From Primula veris (Eukaryota; Streptophyta; Magnoliopsida; Ericales; Primulaceae), in the NCBI GenBank assembly GCA_963682055.1, contig OY821746.1, positions 25,176,481-25,240,480 of the forward strand: DNA of 64,000 nucleotides. The letters are read 5' to 3'. The stretch's first letter is position 1. Each line of letters opens with the position of its first letter. Position numbers and translations under genes: made by a program. Under the pieces are notes generated by a model that worked only from the letters and a program-made list of their open reading frames with translations, was not told the origin of the DNA and made no database searches. Positions 11,391 through 23,439 of this stretch are shown here, one piece after another.

Positions 11391-12402
11391 GATGAATATT
11401 GTTAATATTTAATAATTTACTACACTAAAAAAAAATAGATCGCAAGCAAAATTAGCGATAAATTTTACTTCACAACACCCTAATCAGAGATGTAATAGCG
11501 AAAGATTTCAATTTACTCACATATATTATCATTTAGCGGTAGATTTATAATAGAATTGGTCGTATCTGAAATATTGTAACATTTTTTTTAGAAATAGTTA
11601 ATGCTATATATAAATGAAAATACATATACGTTTAAATGTTAAGGGAATTTCCAAACGATAAATGTCTTACACATTATGTTAGGAGATGTGTGAAATCAAC
11701 AACAATGTATATATGGGGGGGGAAAAGTAGGAGCACCATTATTTGAAAATCAACTATATATATGACATACTGGTATAAGTATAAGTGTATAACGTGGTTT
11801 TAGTATGCATATATACCACAATATTGAGAGTTACCACATAGGTACCAATTTTTTTTAAAAAAAAAAAACTCCAAGGAGACTTGCAAATACGTTACATCAC
11901 GCCTAATAAAAAATATTTTTTTATTAAGTTAGTCTTTTTATATGTTGATAGTAATTATCTAGCATATTTTACAACACTCTGAGTCCCCCATGACAAAATA
12001 AGTAAATGACATGTTTTTTTTAATGTCATTTCGTGTTTTCGCCTTCGGCCTCTATGTATGTGTGTGAACTAGTGTACACAATTATTGCGATTTGAGACAA
12101 CATTAATAATATTGTTTCCGCTTAGCCATGTGACCGGTCAGAACAATGCTAATGCCTCATGTCGGTCAAGACCGTAAGAGAAGTCGGGATCCTATGTCCC
12201 TTATTATCTATATACTTTAGTGTTCCCTTATCTATTTAACCAAAAAAATTTGTTTAAAAAATTAGAAAAAAGATTCTTTAATTACGATTATATTTATATC
12301 GATACACCCTAACGATTATTTCTAAGAGAAAAGTCGCACACGATTTAATTTGGAATAAATGAAAAAACTAGTATTATGTAATTACTTATATTAAGAAAAT
12401 TG
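11391..12402. other. gene-free intergenic DNA
   Basis: No coding frame or recognisable element. It has AT-rich tracts and a slightly GC-richer patch near 12120-12190 that I could not assign. Confidence 0.4.
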
Positions 12403-12668
12403 TTTAGATACTATGTAAAAATATTATGAATTTTGCATAGATTATATCATAACAGTTTACAAAAGTACGAAACAAGTTGTAAAAATTTAGAATTTGAACG
12501 AAAATAAATAAGTGGACATGAAACGGTAAAGATGTTTAGATACTATGTAAAAATATTGTGAATTTTGCATAGATTATATCATAAGAGTTTATAGAAGTAC
12601 GAAACAAGTAAAAATTTAGAATTTGAACGAAAATAAACAAGTGGACATGAAACGAAACAGTAAAGATG
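12403..12668. repeat. two-copy tandem duplication, ~132 bp
   Basis: The units 12403-12534 and 12535-12668 are nearly identical. Each begins TTTAGATACTATGTAAAAAT and ends in GTAAAGATG. They differ by a few substitutions, a short deletion and a six-base insertion near the end. No coding content. Confidence 0.88.
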
Positions 12669-13120
12669 ATAAGATTACAGCCAGGTTGATATTAGAAGTT
12701 GACGGAAACACGTTTAAGATACTCAAGATAAAAACATTTTACTTATCACCAACTTTGAGTGGGTCATAAAATCATAAAATATACTATTCTGTAACTCCTA
12801 AACATTTAAAATCATAAAATATATTTTTTTAAGTATCCCTTCCCTCTTACAAACTAATCCCACCTGGTAATTTGATATATTATTTGTGTTTTATTGTTCA
12901 ACATATTAGATTTAGATGTAACACCGCCAAAAGAATGAATCTTATGAAACCGGTTTGACTTTGTAACTGATTAAGTGTTGCACGTGTAAATGTTTCACAT
13001 TTTTAGACGAAACTTAAATGATATACATAATTACATAGATGTTTGTGTTCTCTAGCATTTGTGAAAGTTGGCTATTTAATAATGAATTACCATAAAAATA
13101 TGTAATTATAACAAATAGAT

Positions 13121-13927
13121 TAGCGCGGTCAAAAATAACCTAAACCCGAAAACCATACCGTATAAACCCAAAACATGTAAGAACCGATCTGTCACAGAAC
13201 CGTTGTCGGGTCTACCCAACATACCCCAACCGGTTCTAGGGTCAGGTATGTTTTTCAACATTATACTGCAAAAACCGACCCATAAAACCACAATATATAC
13301 TCATATTTTGAATAAATATATACATATTAATATATTATTATTGTTATATTGGATTCATGTATATATCAATTTATATTCAAATACACATGTGGATGAAGGG
13401 ATTTGTAAAATGTTTGGCAATAATATATAAAGTGAAACAATATATTCAACATTACTTTTTACAAAATTATACATGAGATTTGGCAAAATTTGTTCAATGA
13501 TAAAATAAATAGATCAATAATGTCTTAATATTTATCAACATAATAAAGTTATATTATAACGTTAGTATTTGTTTTACTATAGTAATGATATCAACGGTAT
13601 GTTTAAATTTTGCTTTTTTGTATGCATCTCAGGATGAAAAGTATGAGTAGTACTCCTATTAGTTTTGCTACTCGTAAAAATTGGATTTAGTCTTTAGAAG
13701 ACATGAGAAATAGTATGTAATTTTTAAATCTTTTATAATTTAAAAGAGCTATGGGTATCTATCCATACCGAGAACCGTTAGACCCATTACATATATGGGT
13801 ATGGGTCGGGTAAAACAAGCACAAAAAATTATATAGACCCAATCCGTAGATGACGAGAAAACCGACAAAACCGCTATCCGAATACCCAAAAACCATTGGG
13901 TCGGGTCGGATAAAATTTACACCCCTA
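13121..13927. mobile_element. hAT-like non-autonomous element
   Basis: Two GC-richer blocks (13125-13290 and 13745-13920) full of ACCCGA/GGGTCGG-type short repeats flank an AT-rich middle. The right end reads as an inverted TAGGGGTGTAAATTTTA, typical of plant hAT-type ends. The left end (TAGCGCGGTCAAAAAT) is a degenerate counterpart. The flanks AAATAGAT and AATACCAT only weakly resemble an 8-bp duplication. Confidence 0.4.
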
Positions 13928-13934
13928 AATACCA

Positions 13935-14615
13935 TATATGGATCACCATGCCTATAGTGCATTGTTTAACTTTACCATTATAAAATGAGTTTTCAAAATT
14001 TTAAACTTTTTACATGCAACTATCATTGATAAAGATAAGGTATTGATTAAGTATGTCTGGTTTATGTTTTAAAATGTTTAGTATAGTCATTCATTAATAA
14101 CATTTCATTTATTTTAAGTAGATTAAATGCATGTATGGTATTTGTTTCACTTATTTTTATATAGTACTGTAATTAATTTATAAAATTATCATAACTTGGA
14201 TATATTAAATGCATTAATTTTGTAATAAAATAATGTTATGATACATATGCAATAATGTTATGCTATACATGCAATGATATTTGTATTAAATTTAACTTGA
14301 ATTAGGAAAGTAATTTGATGTGGATCGGGGGCACTCGTTAGTAAAATATCTTTAATTTACTCAATTTATGGAAAGTTTAGTAATGAATTACTATAAAAAA
14401 AAAAAAAAAATCAATTACAACAAATACCTTATATATATGGCAACCATGTCTAGATGCATTGGTTAACTTTTACCATCATAAAATGAGTTTTCAAAATTAG
14501 AACTTTTTGCACTATATAAATGAGAAAAGATAAGGCATTGGTTAAAAATGTTTGGTTTGTATTTTAAAATGTTTAGTATAGCAATTCATTGATAAAATGT
14601 CATTTAGTTAAAACA
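13935..14615. repeat. dispersed direct duplication, ~180 bp
   Basis: 13935-14115 and 14435-14615 match over about 180 bases (shared phrases include AAAATGAGTTTTCAAAATT and TTTTAAAATGTTTAGTATAG) with many small differences. The copies are 500 bases apart and non-coding. The 320 bases between them show nothing recognisable. Confidence 0.65.
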
Positions 14616-14884
14616 TGATTTGGATAACTAAAAACATGATGTTGGTAAGATCATAATGAAATGATAGTGTTTAAAATCGTAAACTTATACATGTAGTATT
14701 TGTATTAAATACAAGTGATTTAGAAAAATATTTGAAGATTAAATAGCAAAAACAGAATTTCTAATTATAATGATGGAACTTACCTTTCAAATTTAATCAT
14801 TACATCTATGAAATTAAATGGTAATGAATTAATGTTTCAATTTTAAAATTATGGGAAAGATAGTAAATGATCAATTAATAACTT

Positions 14885-14904
14885 CACGTGTCACGTGTCA
14901 CGTG
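14885..14904. promoter_or_regulatory. three tandem G-box (CACGTG) motifs
   Basis: CACGTG occurs at 14885-14890, 14892-14897 and 14899-14904, one every seven bases. G-boxes bind plant bHLH and bZIP factors. No gene starts nearby on either strand, so the function is doubtful; the trio may be a small tandem expansion. Confidence 0.55.
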
Positions 14905-15399
14905 TGCATTACATATGGCAATAACCAGTGCTAGATAAACATTTTCTTAACTATTAGGAGTAATACTGTGCATGGAGACACATTTGCCATGTTTTACATG
15001 CATACAAATATATCCCTATATTAACTCTTCTTTAATATTTACATGATTCCAACAGCCAATTTTTGCGAATTCGGGATGTTTTAATATAATTTAGAAATTT
15101 AGGAAGCAATAATGCTTCACTAAAAGTATTAAACTTTGCCAAAAAAAAAAATTGCTCATAATTCGCGGCAGCTAAACTAACAGTATCAGTAACTATAAAT
15201 TATTTTTAAAATTGTAACTACGAGTATTTATTTGTAACTATATTAATCTCTTTTTGCAATCAGAGTCCAAGTGGTAAGACGTCATAGTCGGCAAAGTTAA
15301 CCTTGAAGCCTCACGTTTAAAGCTAATGCATATACCCCAGACAATGAAACAATGTGTCATCATTCAGCTTGTAGATACATAACTATTGAGAAATATGGT

Positions 15400-15870
15400 G
15401 TTAATTGTAATGTTTACAATATATTGTTTTAGACATTGAGGACTGATTTGTAAGTTTATATTACTTTATAGAAATAAGAATTTCAGTTCATTTTCTTTCG
15501 TTTTTCTCTCTCGAGTGTTTCTTTCGTTTTTCTCTCTCTAGAGTGTTAATGGAAAATGACGGTTCTCAACATGATATCAGAGCTGAACCTTAAAACTCTA
15601 TTATCCGCTGCGTATTTCATTATCAATTAAGCTAGATTACCCTAATTGATATCTCTCACTTTTTCGCTTATTTTTGTTGAAGAAATTAGGTTTTGCTTCG
15701 TAATTTGGTTTTTTTTTATCGTGATTGAGCAAGTACTGAATATAGGGTTTCTGAATCTGATATAATGGAGAACCTAGGTATGCTTCCATTGATTTGAATA
15801 GTCATTGTGAATGTGACTAATACTAATGGGAATAGTATGGTTAATCCTATGTTAAATGTTGCAAATTATC
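15400..15870 (+). mobile_element. Copia 5' end relic: LTR tail, primer site, gag start
   Basis: A sequence ending GGTTCTCAACA (15571) is followed at once by TGATATCAGAGC, one mismatch from the Copia initiator-Met primer site. About 180 bases later an ATG begins a short frame (MENLG) broken by stops, in the place where gag should start. The match ends near 15870. The left edge of the LTR could not be fixed. Confidence 0.5.
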
Positions 15871-15877
15871 ACACATG

Positions 15878-16141
15878 TTAAAATGGAGCAGGGGCAGAAT
15901 TTATAGTCGGAGATTTGGTAGAGTCCGATGGTGGAGCAGCCGAAGGATTTTCTATGGGTCGTTTAGCCCGACGTTTGCAACGAGGATTACTAGGTTGATT
16001 GGTTGTCGTGGGTTTGGTTGTTGGTGATGGACCCCGCAGTGGTGCATGACGAGTGCGACGTGAGCTAGACCGACGATTTACACGATATTGAAGAGGGGTA
16101 TTATCGTCATCGCTCGATAGATGGGGATCGGAACCCGTCAT
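15878..16141 (-). CDS. hypothetical basic, Pro/Ser/Thr-rich protein or first exon
   Basis: An 87-codon frame, MTGSDPHLSSDDD onwards, with an acidic start and then a strongly basic stretch (NRRSSSRRTRHAP; CKRRAKRP) that could be a nuclear localisation signal, ending in a low-complexity Pro/Ser/Thr tail. The codons are much GC-richer than the surroundings, which supports coding. The 200 bases upstream look like a plant 5' leader (ACCCTAAGCC just before the ATG). I do not recognise the protein. The stop lies at the edge of the Copia relic, so this may be the first exon of a gene cut by an insertion, or a captured fragment. Confidence 0.35.
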   Translation of the reverse strand: MTGSDPHLSSDDDNTPLQYRVNRRSSSRRTRHAPLRGPSPTTKPTTTNQPSNPRCKRRAKRPIENPSAAPPSDSTKSPTINSAPAPF

Positions 16142-16366
16142 GACAGCCTAAAGAAAAAGAATCTCACTGGGATTATGGCTTAGGGTTTTTTGTTGTTGAG
16201 ATTTGGGGATTTTTAGGTTGAAGGTTTTAGTTTTATTAATAGAACGAATTTTAGTGCAGATGGTTTTCCTTTTTAATTTGGGGAAATTTCGCCTATAGAT
16301 ATAGACAGAGAGGAAGATAAATAGTTTTTGGTTTCCGTTTGACTGTTTTTTTTTTCTTCGCAACAC

Positions 16367-17261
16367 ATGGCAATATATCAGTAGGTAAAATACATTGGTA
16401 ATAGGATTTTGATCAAAATATTTTTCACCAGATCAAAACATAACCACTTTTAAAAATAGATATACCCAAGTTTTTACAATATCTTTTGAAAAAAAATATG
16501 ACATAGAATTTTATCAAATAAATTAATGACATAGAATTTCATCAAATATACCAATAAAAACATTCCAATTTTCAACAATACTGATCGAATTTTCGGTTTT
16601 CATAAAACTGAAGAAATATAGCAGATTTAAATAAGTGTCAATTAAAAGTAGCAGAGAATATATATATATATATAAATTACCAAAAAACAGAAAATAATAA
16701 TTTATTTTTACAAATATGCTTATTGTGAGGATCCACAGATTAATTTTAAGTACTGAGACACTTAACATTGAGAAAAAAAACTTACATTTTACTCTACACA
16801 AATACTTTTTAATAACCTAAAAATGTAAGATCAATAAGTTTTAAAAGAGCTTGGAGATAATATTATTTAAAGAGTATACATAGCGTGTGTTATGGACTCC
16901 CGTTAAAAATAGCTGGGTATACTAAGAATATCACAAGGATACCTGGTCCATAAAAGGTCTATCCCAAAATATTGGCTAGGACATTGAGTGAACACCACTT
17001 ACGCACTTAGACCAGGTCTGATAAAAAGACTTAAGTTACAACTGTAGTTGCAACCACACTTATAACCATTTTACTATTTGTGTACTAGAACTTAATGTAT
17101 TCGAAAAAAAATTCATATTCAATTATTCTTTTGCATTTAGTTCACATCTTTTATGGTCATTAACCAGCAGCTTTTTCAAGATAAAAATACTTTTAAACTC
17201 AATAAGAATTACTCTTGATCTCATAAACACTACTCATGTTCCTCACAAATATGCATAAAAT
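16367..17261. other. gene-free intergenic DNA
   Basis: AT-rich, with a short TA dinucleotide run near 16660. Open frames here have no recognisable domain. Confidence 0.4.
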
Positions 17262-18205
17262 GCAAATATAATCAATTAAATTCATAAGTACATACCCCAA
17301 TGTCAATTCTCAAAGTTTCAAATTTATTAGTATCAAGTGATTTTGTAAAAATATCTGCTAATTATCTTTTATTATCACAAAAAAGAGTTAGAATTTCTTA
17401 TTTTATATTATAATCGCAAAGCATTTGTCTCATTCATAAAAGTTGGGTACATCCACTTCCTGCAGCGATATATTCTGCTTCAGCAATTGATAAAAAAATA
17501 CAGTTTTGTTTTTTACTAAACCAAGAAACCAGATTATTACCAAAGTAAAAATACCCCCGGATGTACTTTTTCTATCATCAATATTTCCGGCCCAATCAGC
17601 GTCACAATATCCCACTAGAAAATTATTGGTGTATTTAGTATACCACAAGCACAAATTAATTGTCCCTTTGACATATTTAATAATTCTTTTAACAGCTAAC
17701 AAGTGAGTTTCAAGAGGATTAGCCTGATATCTAGCACAAATTCCAACGCTTAAGCATATAACAGGCCTACTAGCAGTCAAATAAAATAAGCTACCAATCA
17801 TAGATCTATATAATGTCGGGCTCACAGATTTGCTTTTATCATTTTTGCTTAATTTCAAAATAGTACTCACTGGCGTTCTCTTTTCCTTAGCATCAAACAA
17901 ACCAAACTTCTTAACCAGATTCTCAGCATATTTACTTTGACAAAGGAAAATAACATTTTCATTCTATTTAACTTGAAGTCTTAAAAGTAAGTTAATTCTC
18001 TTCCACCACTCATTTCAAACTCATTTTTCATATCAGTTATGAACTTAGTAATTTTAAGTTCAGAATTAAATCCAAACACAATATCATCGACATAAATCTG
18101 AGCTATAATTATATATTTTAGAGTTTTCTTAGTAAATAAAATTTTGTCAACTCCCCCTCTATTAAATCATTTCTTAATAAGGAATTTAGTTAACCTTTCA
18201 TACCA
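17262..18205 (-). pseudogene. Copia reverse transcriptase/RNase H relic
   Basis: Read on the minus strand in polyprotein order: KGWYERLTKFLIKK near 18200 (RT fingers/palm), YVDD catalytic motif at 18094-18083 inside QIYVDDIVFG, YAENLVKKFGLFDAK near 17930, then 17900-17430 with LYRSMIGSLFYLTASRP and YCDADWAGNIDDRKSTSG (RNase H start), then AEAEYIAAGSG and LADIFTKSL down to about 17262. Several stops and frameshifts interrupt it. The motifs are unmistakably Ty1/Copia. No LTR was found with it, so it is a truncated fragment. Confidence 0.88.
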
Positions 18206-20905
18206 ACCTTTCATACCTGCCTATCATTTGATAGAGCAACATTGGCAAGCCATCTATTTACCGCATGACATGGGAAAGTGGCATCGCTAAAACTGTTCTC
18301 CCCGTCATTAGGGGGAGATTTGCACGTTACTATTGATGAGGAACGACGTGAAGTAACGTGGCATAACCCACTCAGTCTTAGCTTGATCCCCAAAACTGCA
18401 CTTAGTGATAACTAAGAGCATAGACTCCCTCAAGTCTATCTAAATGTCAGACGCATTTAATGACTTTATGAGATGTCACGAGATCATTTATACCTGCTGC
18501 AGAATGCTTGCAAGGATAGACGTTATTGTCGGACGCTTTATTCCTGTCGTAACACGTTGCTTTGGCCGAACCCGCCAAGCAAAGGACGCTGCCATCAGTT
18601 TGTCGTCCTTCCCAATATAAGAGGAAGTTGACCGGTTCTTAATTCATCCAGCCCCAGAGGTGGTGAACTGAAACTCGTTTGTCGCACGAGATTATAAAGG
18701 ATCAAGGAGATGTGTGATTTCCTCCTCATCCTAATAATCTTGAAATATCTGTCGATCATGATATCTTAGACAATATTGAAGCAAAACGAGACTGTCATTG
18801 ATTACTTGTCCATATATTCGGTGACGACTGATAATATGAGAAAATTATGACAGGGAACCATGTACCATTACCTGAAGTCATCGTAGAATAGACTCAACTA
18901 ATGGAAACTTGCAATCCAAGTAGACTCCTTAGAGAAAATGTGTTCGGACCTGTAGTTCCAACACCACCAATGTTAAACGAGTTCGTTTATTTGGTTATCC
19001 GTAAGAAAAAGTGATAAGAATAATGAGATTGTATAATGCTCGGATAGTAGCGCATGGCTTCTCTCACATCTTGGAATTGATTACGAGATGGTTGATTTCG
19101 TTATAACGGTCCCCTACTTGATCAGTTTAGTAGTTTTCCAAAAACTGATTATGCAGCATGTGATTGTGGTCACTGTTTTATCTCTATGAGAATTTAGACA
19201 AAGAGATATAGATGAAGGTCCATGTGTGACTTCATGTGCTTAAATCAAGTAGTTCCTGACCACGGAACACGATCTCAATTGACTGAGACGTTCACTATAT
19301 GGATTAATATAATCCGAGAGGATGTGGTATACCGCCTAAGTGAGTACTTGATCATCTTGGGATACTTGAACAAGTATTATGCCCTTGCGTATTATGAAGC
19401 AATCCACATTTTTGGATTTTCCTTCGAGATGAAGGATCTTGGGAAGACACGATAGTAACTCGGCCCGATAATCGAGTCCCGTAAAGATTGAATCTAAGTC
19501 CATGATTCAGACTACACCCAGAAGGTTATATGACGTTTTAGTCATCATGACGTTTTAGTCATCATGACGCTAAGTCGTCAGATTCTCGCATGATCATTCG
19601 ATCACTAGACATTGATATAGACCCAGTCCGTCCCTGATGAGACGATGAAGAGATATTGAACCATCATGTTCATATCTAAGTACAATAAGCGCATGATTGT
19701 ACTTGGTCTAATATGCTAGGACGAACATCTCGTATGCTGTGAATGGTATAGCTCGACACAACATCGCGCTAACACGCTGCCATCGAAACGGCACTAACGA
19801 CACATTACCTTACCTTATGGTAATTTTGGAAGTGGACTAGTTTATTCCATTTGCGTCATCGTGTGTACCCATCCCCTTCGGTACTCGAATTAACGCAACC
19901 CCTTTTCGGTTATACCGATGCCGGTTACTTATCAGACCCGCATAAGAGATATTCCTAACATGGTCTGTCTTTACCATTAGGAATAAGGCAATATCTTGGA
20001 GGTCTTGGAATGACTCCAAACAAATCACTCTGATCTACTCGTGCTCTATGAGGCGACTAGAAAGTGTATATGGTTTCGAGCTCGTATTAGCCATATTTGA
20101 ATTACATAGGCTCTGTCTTACGATCCAGATAAAGCACTTGTCTTATTTGAGGACAACTTGTTGTTATCGATCAAGAGAGACATGACTAGATTATGCTATT
20201 TAGCATTTCTTGCCGAAATGAATCTTCACATATGAAGTTTAAGAGCATCTAGTTGAATGCTCGTTCTATTCCACGTTAGATTTTCTTGCATCTAGTCGTG
20301 TGCAAGTAAATGAAGCATCAAGTCGAATGCTCGTACTCTTTCTTTAAATATGAAATCATTGCACCCTATCGTGTGCAAGTGAAGGAGAGCATCCAGTCGT
20401 ATGCTCGTGTACTCTTTTTGTCCTTAGACCAATGTTTTTTTCCCCACTGGGTTTTCCTTGGCAAGATTTTTAGCGAGACACGTTCCCATCATATCTCACT
20501 TATGATTGTCGAAATTAGAGTGAGTATCATGCTGTATACTTCTTACCACTGTGTACTCTTTTGTCCTTCGACTAAATATTTTTTCCACTGGGTTTACTCT
20601 AGCAAGGTTTTGATGAGTTACCTGTTTTGTGGTTGATCTCTAGTACTACCATTGTTCCACTATTTTTCCTTCGATCAGGGATTTTCCCATTGGGTTTGCT
20701 CTCGGAAGGTTTTAGATGAGGCACACTGTTTTGTGGTTAGTTACTTACATGATATTTCGGCCTATATCATTCGTCTACACAGTTTCTCCTAGGTAACGGT
20801 TTTGTCCCACAATGGGTTTTCCGGCCCTAAGGTTTTTATGTGTTTAGCACTGCGAATGAACTCGACTCACATCGGCAGCATGAAGACGAAGAAATCAAGA
20901 CGTCC
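18206..20905 (+). pseudogene. Copia polyprotein relic: integrase end, RT, RNase H
   Basis: On the plus strand the order is: an integrase C-terminal segment at about 18295-18417 (FSPSLGGD then DEERREVTWHNPLS), a linker, RT start near 19045 (ARIVAHGFSHILGIDYE), RT palm pieces including RLSEYLIILGY (19335) and FEMKDLGKTR (19425), RNase H lead-in near 19715 (ARTNISYAVNGIARHN), then a non-coding tail with repeated CCACTGGGTTTTTCCT-like phrases (20440-20860) known from the 3' region of Copia elements. It is heavily mutated. The 5' half is absent: the match starts where the minus-strand relic ends. Confidence 0.75.
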
Positions 20906-20915
20906 AAAGGGGGAG
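20906..20915 (+). other. polypurine tract
   Basis: AAAGGGGGAG directly before the LTR start TGTTGTAGGATAT; the expected plus-strand primer of the plus-orientation Copia relic. Confidence 0.75.
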
Positions 20916-21132
20916 TGTTGTAGGATATTATTGATCATCTTGGGCCTCACTCTATTGGGCCTATCATGGGCTTTTCTAGCATATATAACCCTACCCTCTA
21001 TTATATAAAGAGAGTCAGTGGTCTCTGGATGTATCTCTCTGTACACTCATATTAATAAATAAACACTTCGTCTTATTGTCTCTCTCCCTATATCTCTATA
21101 CATATATATGTGAGCTAATATGTCACACAACA
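20916..21132 (+). repeat. 3' LTR of the plus-strand Copia relic
   Basis: It begins TGTTGTAGGATAT after the purine tract and ends ...CACACAACA, about 217 bases, with a promoter-like TATATAAAGAGAG in the middle and CT-rich sequence after it. The short LTR suits a small-LTR Copia lineage such as Ale. No 5' partner occurs in the window. Confidence 0.72.
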
Positions 21133-21712
21133 AATTCTATTTGTTTACTTCACATAATTTATTAATTGCCTTAGTTTCACTTGTACGTGTATGTATTTTA
21201 TGCATATGTGTCAAAATAAAAAAGTTCAAATAATATGCATTTAAATAAAAAAAATTTGGTTATTTCACAGTTTAATCTCGCACCTATTTATATTCTTGAT
21301 TTTACTTTAACATTATTTATATTAACTAAAACTTTCATTTGGTCTTATTAGAAGTAACTTTTAACATTAAACAAAAACAATTTAGAATCAAAAAGGGAAA
21401 ACCATGACAACTATATATATTACAATCCAAAGCAGTGTCCTTAGGCTAAACAAACACGTTATTCCAAATCGTATATGAAAAAATTAATTACACGGTATTT
21501 ATAATCCCACGCTTATCCCATAATATTCCTAATTCTATCAAAAATTATATCGTTACCAAACGAGACCTTATTATTTGAAAAGAGTTGGATGATTGTGTGG
21601 AATAAACCGTTTATTTTGGTAGTGGGTGAAATATTTTTACCATGTCATTAAAAATTTGTTATATTTAGCAATTTTTTTAACAACTATAAATATAACACAT
21701 AATTTAATATAA

Positions 21713-22735
21713 CTTATTGGCCCGTAAGTGCCTAAACTTTAGAGGGGGTAAATAAGCTTTACGTACGATTTTTGCGGAATAAAAATTTAGAGTAAATAAC
21801 AACCCAAATAACGGAATTAAGAACTAAACGATATGCGACGATAAATATAAAACTAGTTGAAGCTACGCAAGCAATCAAACAAGCAATAATATAAGTGCGG
21901 AAAGTAAGAGTTAAGGGAAAAGAAATAACACAAGATTTATAGAGGTTCGGCAAACCCGCATACGTCATCTCCTCAGAATTAATTTTACCGAATTTTATCA
22001 TCATAATCTTCTTTCCAAGATTATAACTTAACGAGCTAAACTGCAGATTAACCTCCCACTCACTTTATGAGTATCACGAATGAAAACACTTAAGAGATTT
22101 TAAGAAACACTCGATTACAAAGTCTCTACCCGAGGTCCCGATCAATCGCTTACAAATGAGTTTATAATTCACTCTACAATTTTAATCGAAAATATATCGC
22201 TTACACACAAATATTCTCGAAATTTTTATAAGATTACAGTAAGAGTGCACTCAAGAATTTATAAGATTACAAGTGAGAATTGTGTAGTATATAGCCTTTT
22301 TTGCTTTGATTTTGGATTGAATTGCTATGTAATTGAGTGTGTGATTAGTGAGCTTTGGAGGGTTTTGTAAGTTCAAAATTGTTCATTGGATATGTTGTTA
22401 CCGTTTGTAGTGGTTTGATGGTTTGTCCATTGGTTAAAAGCCTAAATCAAATAAAGTGGAAGTGACTTTATTTAAACTGTTGAATTTCGACCTGTCGAAC
22501 TCCATTTTTCGATATGTCGAATAATCTGGGGAGGTCACTGCCCAACTTTTGAATTTTCCGATATGTACTTCGACCTATCAGAAAATTTGGTGAGCTCACT
22601 GCCCAACTTTTGCATTTTCCGATATGTACTTCGACCTGTCGGATATTTTTCGACGTGTCGAAAATCTGGTAATTCACTTAACCGAAACTCTTATAAGTTC
22701 TTCGTCCGGACTCCGAAATGAGTTCATATGGGTGG
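21713..22735 (-). repeat. solo or truncated LTR related to the gag-only element
   Basis: The start GGCCCGTAAGTGCCTAAAC then TTTAGAGGGGGTAAATAAG matches the start of 2612-3855 and 6395-7623. Further shared blocks follow in order (CGGAAAGTAAGAG; AGAGGTTCGGCAAACCCGC; CCAAGATTATAA), then CGTCCGGACTCCGAAATGAG at the far end. No internal region follows on either side. Divergence from the other two LTRs is clear, so it comes from a related but different element. Its palindrome cluster (22480-22670) has CGACCTGTCGA instead of GATCGATCG. Confidence 0.75.
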
Positions 22736-23260
22736 CCACATGACGGATTAGGGTGGATTGAGTTCAATCATGACCCAACCCGTAAAAAAAATCGCGGGGC
22801 GGATTGGGACGGATTCCTAAAATTTAAATCTCAACCCAATCCAACCCAACCCGTAAAATAAATTGCGGGTTGGGTTTGATTCTTAAATTTACATTTTGAT
22901 CATTTATTTTTCATAATTTGCATAATCAAACCTAATTTTAAAATTAATTGAATCTTTCAAAGAGAAATACAAATTAAAATCAATCAAAATACGTTTATAA
23001 CATTCGTGAACAAGTATCAAAACTAAAATATAACAAGAATGCTATGTTAATATCTTGAAATACACACAATATATATTTATATTTATATATTATATTAAAG
23101 GTTGAAACGGATTATGGTGGATTAACATGCGGTTTAGAAACCACAACAATAACCCAACCCGTAAAATATATAACGGATTGGGACGAAACGGATTGATTTT
23201 TTTTTTTGACAATCAAGCCGCCCCAACCTGCCTAAATCCGTACGGATTGGATGACGAATA
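22727..23260. mobile_element. possible hAT-like repeat with GGATTGGG motifs
   Basis: Two blocks rich in CAACCC/GGATTGGGACGGATT short repeats in both orientations (22740-22880 and 23100-23250) flank an AT-rich centre. This is the same architecture as 13121-13927 and 36171-36562. Ends and target duplication could not be fixed. It abuts the solo LTR. Confidence 0.35.
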
Positions 23261-23439
23261 CAAAAATAAAGAATTTTTTCTATGTTTAACATAGAATAAA
23301 ATAAATATGAAGTTAAGACAAAGGACAATGAAATAATTTTTTTAGTAATCTTATTTGGGAAAATACAATACTCATTTACAAAATTTGATAATTTAAAGGT
23401 AAAAAATATAAAATTTTAGAAAAAAACAGTTAAGATGAT

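Noticed and set aside
18211..18393. 60-codon minus frame
   Set aside because: Shadow of the plus-strand Copia integrase segment (SLGGD...EERREVTW).
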